The notes under the pieces are model-generated. The model made no database searches. It was not told where the DNA came from and saw only the letters and a program-made list of their open reading frames with translations. A DNA stretch of 12,456 bases from Irineochytrium annulatum (lineage: Eukaryota > Chytridiomycota > Chytridiomycetes > Chytridiales > Chytridiaceae). Positions 1 through 8,794 of this stretch are shown here, piece by piece; positions within the stretch are counted from its first letter, which is position 1; every line of letters begins with the position of its first letter. The position numbers and the translations under genes were made by a program. The stretch is from positions 1 to 12,456 of the forward strand of contig JADGJL010000884.1 in assembly GCA_027600665.1 (NCBI GenBank). The letters run 5' to 3'.

Positions 1-76
1 TGATTTGAGCCACGCTGAGCCCATTAGGAGCTGCACTCACCTGCAGATATACCTCTGCGAACCCATATCCTTCACA
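1..76 (+). mobile_element. 3' end of a Ty1/copia-like LTR (partial)
   Basis: These 76 bases align with the last 73 bases of the complete LTR at 6817-6889 at roughly 80% identity by eye. Shared blocks include CTGAGCCCATT, TCACCTGCAG and the terminal CATATCCTTCACA. Similarity stops exactly after the terminal CA at 76, which is what an LTR border should do. The rest of this LTR lies outside the window. It could be the 5' LTR of the element whose 3' LTR is at 6548-6889, but about 20% divergence would make that insertion old; a separate insertion fits equally well. Confidence 0.7.
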
Positions 77-417
77 CACCCCTGGTCGAGTCAAACCTTG
101 TAATTTGGTAAAATGTTGTCCACCCTGAGTAAAGGTTATTTTCCAGCTTAGATCGAGGTTCAACCCAACTATGTTGTGCACGGGTCAAACTGGCGGCTGT
201 CCTAATGGTAATACGAGCAGCTTTCAAGCCGCCAGCTACAAAAGGTGAAAACAACCACGATGGCAGAACATACCACACTAACCTGGCCGTTCCCGGTGGG
301 CTCAAGGCGGCCAGAGCCAGCCAGCAGAAACATGAAGATATTACCCGTATTTAGGCCCGGTGTCGTTGGCGAAGGGGGCTTCGGCAAGCCACCGCGCGTC
401 TTTATTTTCCCACGACG
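77..417. other. Gene-free stretch between LTR end and transposase exon 1
   Basis: No coding region is supported here. If 1-76 is a 5' LTR, a primer binding site is expected just after it; the TGG at 83-85 (TGGTCGAGTCAAACC) is the only candidate, six bases from the LTR end, and its tRNA cannot be identified. The stretch also holds the inverted repeat at 190-235. The left end of the Plavaka-type element should lie here. AGGTGAAAAC at 243-252 is the inverse of 6245-6254, but no further match or target duplication supports these as termini. Confidence 0.4.
190..235. repeat. 9-bp perfect inverted repeat (hairpin)
   Basis: CTGGCGGCT at 190-198 is the exact reverse complement of AGCCGCCAG at 227-235, separated by 28 bases. 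The match does not extend outward or inward. It could be a structured subterminal region of the transposon or a small hairpin; no function is visible. Confidence 0.45.
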
Positions 418-3400
418 ATGATCGGCAAGTGGGAACTCCATCCCAACGGCCTTCGGTGCCGCGACTGTGGCGTCGTCCTGGCGGCCCCCATCCCTCCGAG
501 CCATGAGAGTAAGCGACCAGCTTCGGGGGGCCTTGCCTGACCGCCTGTAAGCAACCCACCTCAGGTCAAAAAAGCACAGGAACGCGGTGGCAAGGCGAAC
601 GGCTCTGGCGACCGCAGCTCCTGCAGCTCCTGCACATCCACCTGTCGGAGCTCCCGCACCTCCAACCCCGGCCTTTCCACCCCCGGCCGCGGCGGCGTCT
701 ATGGCCACGGCATCAGCAGCGGCTTCAGCAGGAGTTCGCATCTGGGACGGCTGCAGCGGACGCCGTATCTTCCGTGACTAGTGATCATGACGGGATAGAG
801 ATGGACGAGGACATGGACGCTCTGCCCGACAGCGAGGCTGAGGACGAGCTTGAGGCGGAGGAGCTCAAGGAGGAGCTTCCGGGCGATGATAATGTGGAAG
901 AGTCATCGGAGGAGGAGAACGAGTGGGATTGGGCGGCCGAGGATGAGCCGATTTGTGACCTTGATGATGATGACGAGCCACAGCTGAAACTGATGGATCG
1001 CGACGGCGCTGGACCGGAAACTGCAGACCTATCTGATGACGAGGAGGAGCTTCTGCCCGACGCCGACGACCTTGAGCCGCTACCTGAACATTTCTCACAG
1101 ATATATCCATATCGCAATGAGATCGAGTTTTTGCTGTTTAAACTTTTCTACAACGACCGCTTCATCGTTTCTACCGTCGTTAAGGAGGCAATTCTCGAGT
1201 TTTTGAAGGACCTTAAGCAATACATGGACCTTTCAACCCTCAAAATTCCGAGTCTCTATCGTCTGAAGCAGCTGAAGAAGGAATTGCTGGTGCTTTCGAA
1301 CCTCGTTCCTCGCAAAATCAAAACCGCCACGAACAAAGTCGTTCACTACGCCTCGGTCGCGGACACGGTCCGTTTGCAGCTCTCAAATCCGGATATGCTG
1401 TCGAAATTGAAGTTTATACCTGAAGAAACCGCCCTTCATTCGGAGCTCGTGCACTCGCAGAAGTGGCGCCGCGAGATATTGACACCGGTGGTCCGGAACT
1501 CGCATGGCGTGCTTGGGTATCGGGGCGAGATATACGCCGTCACGCTTGCCAACGGCGGCAGCCGTACGGTTAGAATTGATAACTTCTTTTCTGCAAACGG
1601 AGTCGTTAAAGCAGTCGTTAATCTCGCTACTATCACCAACGGGCGGATTTTGATCGACTCCGCCAAGTTCTACTCGGCGTCCGTTGATAATGTGATCCGA
1701 TCTTTTGCTGTTACAAACGCTTTTGAGATTTTTGAATCCAACGAAAACGGCAGTAGGCCTGCTGGGCCGACAATCAAAAATAACCTTCAGTCCCCTACTC
1801 GGCGAGATTTTCCTGGTTTGCGGGTTGTCAATGTTCCACTGGTGCTGTGGTCTGATGACACGAGTGGTAACATCTCCAAGAAGTGGATTAAGGTGGTGGC
1901 ATGGGCGTACACGCTCGCTGGCCTGCCCTTCAAGGAAGCGCAGAAGCCTAAAAATATTCATTTTATTTGCACATCAAAGTCTGCTTCGGGATTCGAGAGT
2001 TCGGAGGCCATAGTGAAGTCAATCCGAGACTCCTCCGGCTGCATTCGCTGTTACGACTCGCTCAATAATGAGGTTTTCATCGCTATGGTTAGCATTTTCC
2101 TGATAGCCGGGGACAACCCCGCTCAATCGGAGCTATGTTCGCACATTGGAATGAACGGGAATCTTCCCTGCAGAATGTGTGACATTCCGCAGCCGAATTC
2201 ATCTGTTGAGCACTTGCGTCAGTTCATCGGGATGGATGGAGACATGCCGGTCCGAGACGTGCGCAAGCTAATTACGAAACACCGTCAGGAGCTGCTCGCA
2301 GTAGATCTTCAGCAGCGTCCACGTCGCCTGGCGGCCGCCGTAAAAGAGCTCGCGCAGGCCAAAGTGAAGGACATGTACTTTGAAAAATTTGGAGCCGACA
2401 GCAACCCGACGTTTTTTATGAACCCGCTGCTCGGCACTGGAGATGTCGATTTGGGGTTTAACGGCGCCATTGATTCTCCGTTTGAGCAATTGCACTGTCT
2501 GCTGTTGGGTCTTATAAAGTACTCGCTTCGAGCAACAATGGATAACAGCTACAAAGCCGAAGCAGGAACTAAAGGCGCTCATAAATGGCGTGGATAACAC
2601 GGGATTTGATAAGCCTTTTAACGGACATGAAATTGTGGGTTTCTTTATATACTCGCATCCCTTGCAGTCCAACTGCTAACAAGTTGATAAGGTACACTAC
2701 AACAAATCCATTGTCGGAAAGGACTTCAAATACTTCGTCCAAAAGGCGCCATTTTCGCTTTCTCGAGTTGCGTCGAAGGAGATTCTTGAGCTCTGGTTGT
2801 CATTGGCCCAACTTTCGAGCATTCTCTACACTGCGAGCATCCCAAATTTTGCTTTATACATGGAATCCATCAGAGAAAGCCTCGACCGCTTATACTACCG
2901 GTTAAACATTGATTACGACAAGTTTGCGTGGTCTTTGATTAAGCCGAAGCTTCATCTTTTTCTTCATTTGGACATCTGGATCAAAAGATTTGGAGTGCCA
3001 AAACTCTACGCCACCGAATCGTTTGAGAGCTTCAATAAGTTTATTTGTAGTGCGATAATTCATACGAATCGTCGAAATATCTCCTTTGATGTCGCTGATC
3101 ACTTTGGAATTCGGGCCGCCATGAGGCATTTGCTTGACGGTGGCTCCCTTTTCGTTAAAAAACAAGACTTTACCTTTATGGCGCCCAAATCCCGAACCAC
3201 ACCTCCGCAGGAAAAATCTAGAGAAGAATTGCAGAAGATCATCGGAAAGTTTGCGTTTAACACAACGGAGAAGTCTTTTGGAAGAGTTATCTCCGTGCTT
3301 CCACATTTACAAGTCCGCCTTTGCCGAGTAGAAGAAGAGGTCGATCTTGAATGTCCCGTGTTAGTTGTTGAGAATGAAGTCAGAAGTTGGAGTTGGAGGG

Positions 3401-3930
3401 ATATCAACCTGATCTGCGCTCCACATAAATGCACAGCTACGTGCACGATCACGGAGGTGCCCATGAAGCACGAGATTGAGCACACAACCCAAGTGCAGCA
3501 TCACGACGCGTCAAATCTGAAGTATCGGGTTAATCTCTTCTGCTTTAAAACAATGCAAATCTTGGACACTTACCGAAGATTTCGCTATCCTGTTCTCACT
3601 AACGCCGACGTTGCTCGACTGTACGCGTTGAAACCGCCGCCAGAGGCAAGGGTTGGGAAAGCACATCAACCACCAAACGAACCTTCCGAAAACCAACCCC
3701 TACCTGGACAGGCAGTTGAGGCAGTGGCGGGAATTTCGAAGAGGAAGCGGAAAAAACCGGAAGATGCTGTTTTCCAGGAATACTTAGATCGATTTGCGCA
3801 AGTGAGTTCAAGGCCTACAGCAAAACGGCCGTTACTTGAGGAAATTAAGGAGAAGATTGATGTTGCGTGTCAACGAGAGTGGGAGTTGGAGGAAATCAAT
3901 AGGGCACTGACCAGGATGAAGAAGAAATAA
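418..3930 (+). CDS. Plavaka-type (tnp2-like) DDE transposase, three exons, one apparent frameshift
   Basis: Cut-and-paste DNA transposase of the Plavaka group, inferred to act in the nucleus on its own element ends. Model: exons 418-508, 565-2634 and 2692-3930. Exon 1 carries a Cys-x2-Cys pair followed by His, possibly a zinc site. A strongly acidic stretch follows at about 795-1085. The core shows family motifs in order: WSDDTSGN..SKKW (DD at 1854-1859), GDNPAQSE with D at 2112-2114, a Cys-x2-Cys at 2169-2180, FEQLHCLLLGLIKY with E at 2484-2486, then SIVGKDFKYFV and ATESFESFN (3010-3036). The D, D and E are the expected catalytic triad. The C-terminus is basic and Lys/Arg rich. Conserved residues run in one frame to about 2545 and in the +1 frame from 2563, so one base is gained or lost there, or the read has an error. 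The start at 418 rests on splicing logic; translation could instead begin at the ATG at 801 (MDEDMDALP). Confidence 0.82.
509..564 (+). other. Predicted intron 1 of the Plavaka transposase gene (56 nt)
   Basis: Donor GTAAGC at 509, branch-like CCTGACC, acceptor CCTCAG ending at 564. Removing it joins the ATG exon at 418 (phase 1) exactly into the long frame that runs to 2597 and skips the TGA at 538-540. The sequence between about 567 and 773 reads as low-complexity protein in this frame, so the N-terminal model remains tentative. Confidence 0.5.
2635..2691 (+). other. Predicted intron 2 of the Plavaka transposase gene (57 nt)
   Basis: Donor GTGGGT, branch site GCTAAC at 2675-2680, acceptor GATAAG. 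It is phase 0 and contains the in-frame TAA at 2677. Splicing gives GHEI-VHYNKSIVGKDFK, the spacing expected from Plavaka relatives, where a GH-x2-V-x-Y block lies directly before the GRDF/GKDF motif. This explains why the gene looks like two ORFs. Confidence 0.8.
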
Positions 3931-4168
3931 ATTCGTACATACATCGGTTGACAAAATCCGGACTTCACCGTCCAACTGGAAATTCGCAACTTCTCCCACA
4001 CCCCCTCACGGCGGCCGATCCTAACCATCCGCTCACAGGGGGCCGCCGTTCCTCATTATCCGCCATCTGCTCGTCCGTCTTCTGACCATCCACCACACCT
4101 GCTCGCCGGCTGTCCTCATTGCCGTCCAGACGCCGTCATCCGCCACCTCGCCAACTCCACCCTCCACA
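3931..4168 (+). promoter_or_regulatory. Spacer and likely promoter/5' leader of the downstream gene
   Basis: This is the gap between the transposase stop and the next ATG. It turns into a C/T-rich leader from about 4040 (many TCC, CCAC and CTCG runs) up to CCACAATG at 4163-4171, as is common for fungal 5' leaders. An imperfect GC-rich palindrome (CGGCGGCCG near 4011, GGGGCCGCCG near 4040) lies upstream. No TATA box is obvious. Confidence 0.35.
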
Positions 4169-5604
4169 ATGTCGCTCGCCAACTTTCCATCTGGCCTACT
4201 AGGCGATATGAAGACGCTGACCCGGCTTCCCGACGTTCCCTACGGTTCCGGCACTTCGGACGCGATTGGAACGGGCTTCCCTTCGCCGACGCAAATTGAC
4301 GAGCCTCCCACGCCCGAAGAGACCGACTCCGGCAGCGTGGATGATGCCCGGTTAGCTGTTCTTTGATTCTTGCGTTAGTTTGCGAATTGATTTCTCACAT
4401 AATCTTTAGGACCGGGCGGAAACGGAAGCGGGATGCGGCCCCCGAGGAGGTTGTTGATGGCCTGATCAAGGCTCGTGGCCTGAACAGCTTGATGCGCGCG
4501 AAGCTGCTAGCATTCGCCAAGGTTCGATGTTTGCGGTCATTATAAACTAACGTAGACAGATGGGAGAGCTGCAGCGGCAGCTCGAGTTGTATGCGTCTTT
4601 ATTGATCCTTGTGAAGGAGGAGGAGTCAAGGTTGCCGAGCGCTTACGTGGTGGGTTTGTGCCAATTGTTATCTTTTATTTGCTTTGGCTTGATGTGTTTA
4701 TAATTGCGCATCAGGACCACATTCCTCACTTTGTGAAGAAGTACGCCACGCGCTACGCGTAGTTCCCTTGTTACTTGACGACATCGCCGGAGACGGTGGC
4801 CGCTTGGTTTGAGTCGCTGGAGGCGGCCGAGAAGCGTGAGGTTGTGGTTGCGGGAGGAAATGGGGCGAAGGAGTGCGCCAAGTGGTTTTACGTAAGTTTA
4901 TGCATGCTGTTACTCTTTCCGACTAATATTATATGATTACATTAGGAGGAGATGCAGGCCGGGAACCCCCTGGCGTTCAAGGAGCTGTCCCGGGAGGCCC
5001 GGAAGAAGTTCGATACCGTCTGCTCTGATGTCTTCACGTTGAAGAAGACGGCTATGAAGAAGCCGGTTGTTGTATGCGGATCACTTACGTCTCCTGGGAT
5101 AGGTGAGAAACTTCAAGTTCCAGACAAAGACGCTCGACCAGTTCTGAAGGCCCTCTTTACCGGCGAGGACCCCGACGACTCCGTGAATTACGTCGCCAAG
5201 CGAGAGTGCCTCGCAACGCTTATTGTTGGTAATATTTTCTTTTCACCCAAATGTAACTCAATACTATGCAGCTTTGGCACGGGCGCGTCTACGAGCAGAT
5301 GATCGCGGCCGGGAAGAAGCCCCCTGTGTGCTTCTGGACTTACGTGGCAATCCGGATCCGCCAGTTCGAGCAGCTGCGGACGCTCGACCAGTGGCAGCAA
5401 GAGAAGTTCATGAAGTCGCGGTTATTTATTGCGGGCTGAAGGTAGTCCTATCGCTTTAGATGATAGCGCTACATTGTTTGCTTCTAATTGCTATTATACA
5501 GCAGCCGGACTAGGAAGTCCCGCGACCTCGCCTCCGTCAAGAACACCTCCGTCAAGTATTTCTCTTTCTCTCTTTGCTCTAACCTTTTTCCGTTTCGTTT
5601 TTGA
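4169..5604 (+). pseudogene. Unrecognised seven-exon gene downstream of the transposase, one in-frame TAG
   Basis: I do not recognise the product. Exons that keep a consistent phase are 4169-4350, 4410-4521, 4560-4649, 4715-4891, 4946-5224, 5272-5420 and 5502-5604. The protein begins MSLANFPSGLLGDM, has a Pro/Ser/Thr-rich N-terminus and a basic RKRKRD cluster (possible nuclear signal). It then becomes helical and charged (MGELQRQLELYASLLILVK, VAAWFESLEAAEKREVV, FWTYVAIRIRQFEQLR) and ends Ser/Arg/Lys rich. A TAG at 4760-4762 interrupts exon 4, while the same frame continues with protein-like sequence on both sides, so it looks like a single nonsense mutation. Three donors start GTT (4351, 4522, 5225) and a fourth is proposed at 5421. 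The 3' end is uncertain: TGA 5437-5439 if the last intron is not used, TGA 5602-5604 in this model, or TAA 5965-5967 if a further long intron is spliced. Its position suggests a passenger of the Plavaka element; that is inference. Confidence 0.6.
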
Positions 5605-6189
5605 TTTGCCCCACAATTTACACTCGTCGTTATTCGTTTGGACCTTTCCCCTCTATATATTGTTATACCCGTCGTCGTTCCTTTCCATCCGATTCCTTTA
5701 TTTGTGTTGCACATACATGTACATTCCCGCAATACGCCTCCCTTTCCCTCACCCTCTACTATTATTAATTCATTCTCGTGAGTCTGCATTATTTGTTAAC
5801 TATCTGCCCGAGCTGTTTGTATTGGCTATTATACTATTTATAGTGTGCGTGACGCATTGCATTTGTATATTTGCACAATACTCAAATTAAATGATCATTG
5901 AAGATAAAATTTATTCCTCATAACAAGGTTGTCCTCCCCAACCTGGAGGAAACAGTATCGGCGCTAAGGTGAAGCCAACATTTACTAGATAATGGCTAAT
6001 ACAAGGTCAAGGAGTAATAGCTAATACGCAGGTGTTTGAGCGGCGGCCGAGTACAATGAGAAAAGGGCAGGTCGCTGACATATGCGCTGGCTTGGGTTCT
6101 GGCAAGAGTAGGCGCTGAAGGTTGAGATAGCCTTTTGAATATGCTGTGGCAAGGTTTGATGAACCACGTCAAAAACGCAAACTTCTTGG
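5605..6189. other. Gene-free, pyrimidine- and AT-rich tail
   Basis: From about 5556 the plus strand is C/T rich, then AT rich to about 5920, like a 3' untranslated region or a long terminal intron (possible GTATTT donor at 5556, acceptor AACAAG ending 5927). TAATGGCTAATAC at 5990-6002 is repeated as TAATAGCTAATAC at 6015-6027; a close match, TAATGGTAATAC, occurs at 203-214. The right end of the Plavaka-type element should lie between here and about 6290. No open frame resembles a known protein. Confidence 0.4.
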
Positions 6190-6547
6190 TGAGGTTTTTT
6201 TATTAACAAGACTAGGTATGCACCCCAACCCTTCATTTATCTGAGTTTTCACCTGGCTGCAACCTGCATTTCGCCCAGGGGTGTACCACTGGAGATGCGT
6301 AAAGTCAGAGTGCATGGCAAAGAGGAACAAATGGAAAATATTGGAAATCAGTCAGAGTCCATGAAGGAGAGCGCGAAAATCGATCAAGAACCCACCGGGA
6401 AGCCGAAGTCCTATGCCGAAGCCGTGTCGTCGAAGCCGAGGTTGAATCGCGTATGGAAATTGAAAGTGGAGAAATGAAATGAGACGTTTACCATCAAGCC
6501 TTTTTGAAAAGCGAAGTTGACAATTTCGAACTTACATTGAGGGGGCG
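6190..6547 (+). pseudogene. Probable Ty1/copia pol remnant next to the 3' LTR
   Basis: An open stretch runs from the stop at 6190 to the TGA at 6474-6476. It contains KPKSYAEAVSS followed shortly by RVWKLKVEK. This recalls the start of the copia reverse transcriptase region, where an EPKxYxEAxxS motif precedes an xxxWxLV motif, but here the two lie much too close together, as if the intervening part were lost. After the stop, LPSSLFEKRS is followed in another frame by KLTISNLH and then the polypurine tract; this resembles the last residues of copia RNase H. Gag, integrase and the reverse transcriptase core are absent. The resemblance is by motif memory only and the match is short. Confidence 0.35.
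6534..6547 (+). other. Polypurine tract of the copia-like element
   Basis: TTGAGGGGGCG directly abuts the LTR start TGTGATGATTTAG at 6548. A G-rich purine tract immediately upstream of the 3' LTR primes plus-strand synthesis in LTR retrotransposons. Its presence marks the LTR at 6548-6889 as a 3' LTR and gives the element's orientation (+). Confidence 0.65.
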
Positions 6548-6889
6548 TGTGATGATTTAGTTAGCGGATCAATGCATAGTCTGGTCATCATATCAAATCT
6601 TTATTTTCTTTATATCATTTGTTAGGATAACTTTTAGCTATGACAATGTTAGTTGAAATTGTAGACGTCAAGAGTGGCTATCGACCTATGTGTTTAGTTT
6701 ATATGTTTGTTAGTAGTCACCTAAGGAGCATTAGTGTACGAGAACTTAGCGAAATTCTAGCGTAGGGTATAAAAGGCTTGTAGCTGAGCCGAATTAGCCA
6801 ATAAGAAGAATACAAGTGATTTAGCCTACTGAGCCCATTGAGAACTGCAGTCACCTGCAGCAACACTTCTGCGCACCATATCCTTCACA
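6548..6889 (+). mobile_element. Complete 342-bp Ty1/copia-like LTR
   Basis: Starts TGTGATGATTTAG and ends CCTTCACA, so it carries the TG...CA termini with a 5-bp inverted repeat TGTGA/TCACA. The first 99 bases match 12358-12456 at about 90% and the last 73 match 1-76 at about 80%, which fixes both borders by comparison. A polypurine tract lies directly upstream. A TATA box sits at 6768-6775, and AATAAG about 30 bases later could serve RNA 3' processing. The sequence after the LTR (GGTCCCACATTG) has no primer binding site, consistent with an outer border. Confidence 0.85.
6768..6775 (+). promoter_or_regulatory. TATA box within the LTR
   Basis: TATAAAAG, preceded by GTAGGG, lies two thirds of the way through the LTR, where the U3 promoter of an LTR retrotransposon is expected. 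Transcription would start about 25-35 bases downstream, near 6800. Confidence 0.55.
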
Positions 6890-7600
6890 GGTCCCACATT
6901 GCGGACGGCGACCCGCCCCGCGTGGTCAAGTGGGTGGACCTGGCCCCGGGAGTGGTACCACTTGCGTGGCGAGCCTGGCTCATGGCCGCAGGCATCATGG
7001 CGGCCCAGGCGATAACGGGGGCTCTACGTGCGGCGCGCAGGATCAAGTGTGCGGCGCACGCGCTGATCTGGGTGCCACGCTGTGAGGCAACGGTGGCCTG
7101 GGAGACTGGGGCCGGCATCACCCGCCGGCGTAAACAGCAGCCCGGCAGGCGGCAGTGGGTACTGGAGGACGGTAATGGGCCACTTCGGTTCTTTCACCTG
7201 TTTCTTTTCGTTGGTGTTTTTCTTCTTCCCCTTTGGCGCTTGTTGGCCATGCCGATTCCGTTGGGGGTGGCCCCACGGGGTGCCAGGGAGGATCCATTAT
7301 GTGAACGTTGCGAGAGTCATGGGGCGGCGCGCACGGTGCGGCAGCAGGGTAGGGCGCTGGCACTGCGGGAGTTTGCGAGGGAATATCACGGCTTGCAGGT
7401 GCCAGCTGCGGGTTTGATGCGTGTGTCGGCGGCATTGAGGCGAAGGCATCCGGCGTTGGGGGGCGCCGGACCGCCAGGGGACATGCCGTCGCCACGCGTT
7501 GAGTTCCTGCCGTCGTGGCAAGTAGTGGCGTCTCCAGGTGCTCCCGCCGTCCAGGGTGGAGAGCTGGAGGAGAGGTAGTTGTGCGAAACAATGTGTTGTC
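6890..7600. other. GC-rich block with overlapping open frames, no recognised gene
   Basis: Immediately after the LTR the base composition jumps to clearly GC rich and stays so to about 7580. Several frames stay open on both strands: plus 6838-7578 (246 codons, crossing the LTR border) and minus 7118-7591 (157 codons, rich in Pro, Ala and Thr). On the minus strand a Lys-rich segment (KKKNTNEKKQVKEPKWPITV, about 7165-7224) looks protein-like but is in a different frame from the long Pro-rich ORF. High GC makes long open frames likely by chance. Nothing matches a family I know, so I do not call a CDS. Confidence 0.35.
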
Positions 7601-8436
7601 GCCTTTGTCCTGCAGCTAGTCTGACCACCTTATGCGACTGCTCTACGCTGATCTACATCATGGTACATTTTCAAAAAAAATGCACGATCGCATCATGGGT
7701 GCAATCGTGCTCCAAAGCAGACCCGACCCCAAGTGCTCGTCAGTATGCTCCCAGGACCACCTCGGAACCCCTGGTGAAGCCTCGCGATGAGGGTCGTCGA
7801 GCAGCCCCGGAGCAGGCCAGTGGGGCGCGCCAGCTGGGGTTGCCCCAAGGTCCATTTAACAGCTGAACAGGCTCCGCCCAAGCCGGGCGACAGCCGGGCT
7901 GCACGCACTGACCTGGGTCGCTGCAGCATTGACATCATGTGCTCTGCGCAAAAGCATCATTTGCTCCCGCCTGCTTTCAGTGCAATTTCGCGCACAGGCT
8001 ATACACGCCTATTCATTAGGCTGTTATCTGGCACTGGGCTACTTAATGCGACGCATATTGTGCACTGGGCGTACCGCAAATGTGTTGTCGGCGCAAATCA
8101 GTGCTTCCATTACACCTTATATTTCTATCTCGTTTACAGCAAGGCCCCTATGACGCCCGCCCTTCACGACACCTGCTGACCGCGGGAGTATTTCAGTTAC
8201 GTCGACTGTACCAGGTGTTGGTTTGGAGGCAAATGACCTGACAATCCCATAGGCGTTGTCAATAACATTGTTACTGCCAAGAAAGCAAAGCTAATTTTCT
8301 GGAAATCATGATTACCTTAGCCGAGACAGAGACGAAGGAAGACGAAGGTCGTTATAATTCTTTTTTTCCTTCATTGTCTATCATTGCCATGCCGTAATTC
8401 CTTCCCAGTTGTGTTGTGTTACTTTTATTGTCGTTA
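7601..8436. other. Gene-free stretch
   Basis: Composition falls back toward balanced. Only short overlapping frames are present (the longest is plus 7787-8179) and none looks like a known protein. It contains the small hairpin at 7682-7710. Nothing else stands out. Confidence 0.4.
7682..7710. repeat. 7-bp perfect inverted repeat
   Basis: GCACGAT at 7682-7688 and ATCGTGC at 7704-7710 form a stem with a 15-base loop, just after a run of eight A residues. The RNA would form a hairpin, but no accompanying signal gives it a function. Confidence 0.35.
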
Positions 8437-8461
8437 GTAACAAGGAATAATTGGGCGAAGT
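8437..8461 (+). repeat. Candidate left terminal inverted repeat of the KDZ element
   Basis: GTAACAAGG followed by a segment reading AATAATTGGGCGAAG matches the reverse complement of 11637-11661 (GTAACAAGG then CTAAATGGGCATAG), about 20 of 24 positions with one gap. The pair brackets the whole KDZ gene, and the right copy lies about 50 bases upstream of its start codon. No target-site duplication was found, so this is only a candidate. Confidence 0.3.
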
Positions 8462-8794
8462 GCGGGCATGCGAATTGGCAATCCCGGACTTAGCAATTTC
8501 TTGAATTTCCAATAGAAACAGTCACGTAGCGGCAGCGTCACGTACTGGACACACATGGGTGATTCCGGCGGGAGGGAATGCAATCCGCTGCAATATATTT
8601 TGTGGACGCTGCTGCTGCAGGTGCAGCATCAAGATGATCAACGCATCGAAACTGTGGCGGTCCGGCAGCCGATCCAGCACTGTGGCAGCTGATTAGGTGA
8701 CTCGTTATGCTTATAAATGGAAGTTCAATTATTTTTCTTTGATGTGGCAATGCACGTGATTACTCGTTTTCTTACGCTTAACATGATTGTAGTA

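Noticed and set aside
2509..2548. A 40-nt GTCTTA...ACAG intron that would repair the transposase frame
   Set aside because: It would remove the conserved GLIKY residues after the catalytic Glu, the donor is poor, and the branch-like A is only three bases from the acceptor.
5072..5102. A 31-nt GTATGC...GATAG intron in exon 5 of the companion gene
   Set aside because: Too short, and its removal leads to an early stop while the unspliced frame stays open.
274..5847. CACACTA at 274-280 and its inverse TAGTGTG at 5841-5847, like CACTA transposon ends
   Set aside because: Only seven bases match, the inner sequence does not agree, and there is no 3-bp target duplication.
6021..6236. 71-codon minus-strand ORF
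   Set aside because: Short, with no recognisable motif, and consistent with chance.
6838..7578. 246-codon plus-strand ORF
   Set aside because: It crosses the LTR border and lies in GC-rich DNA where several frames are open on both strands; no family resemblance was seen.
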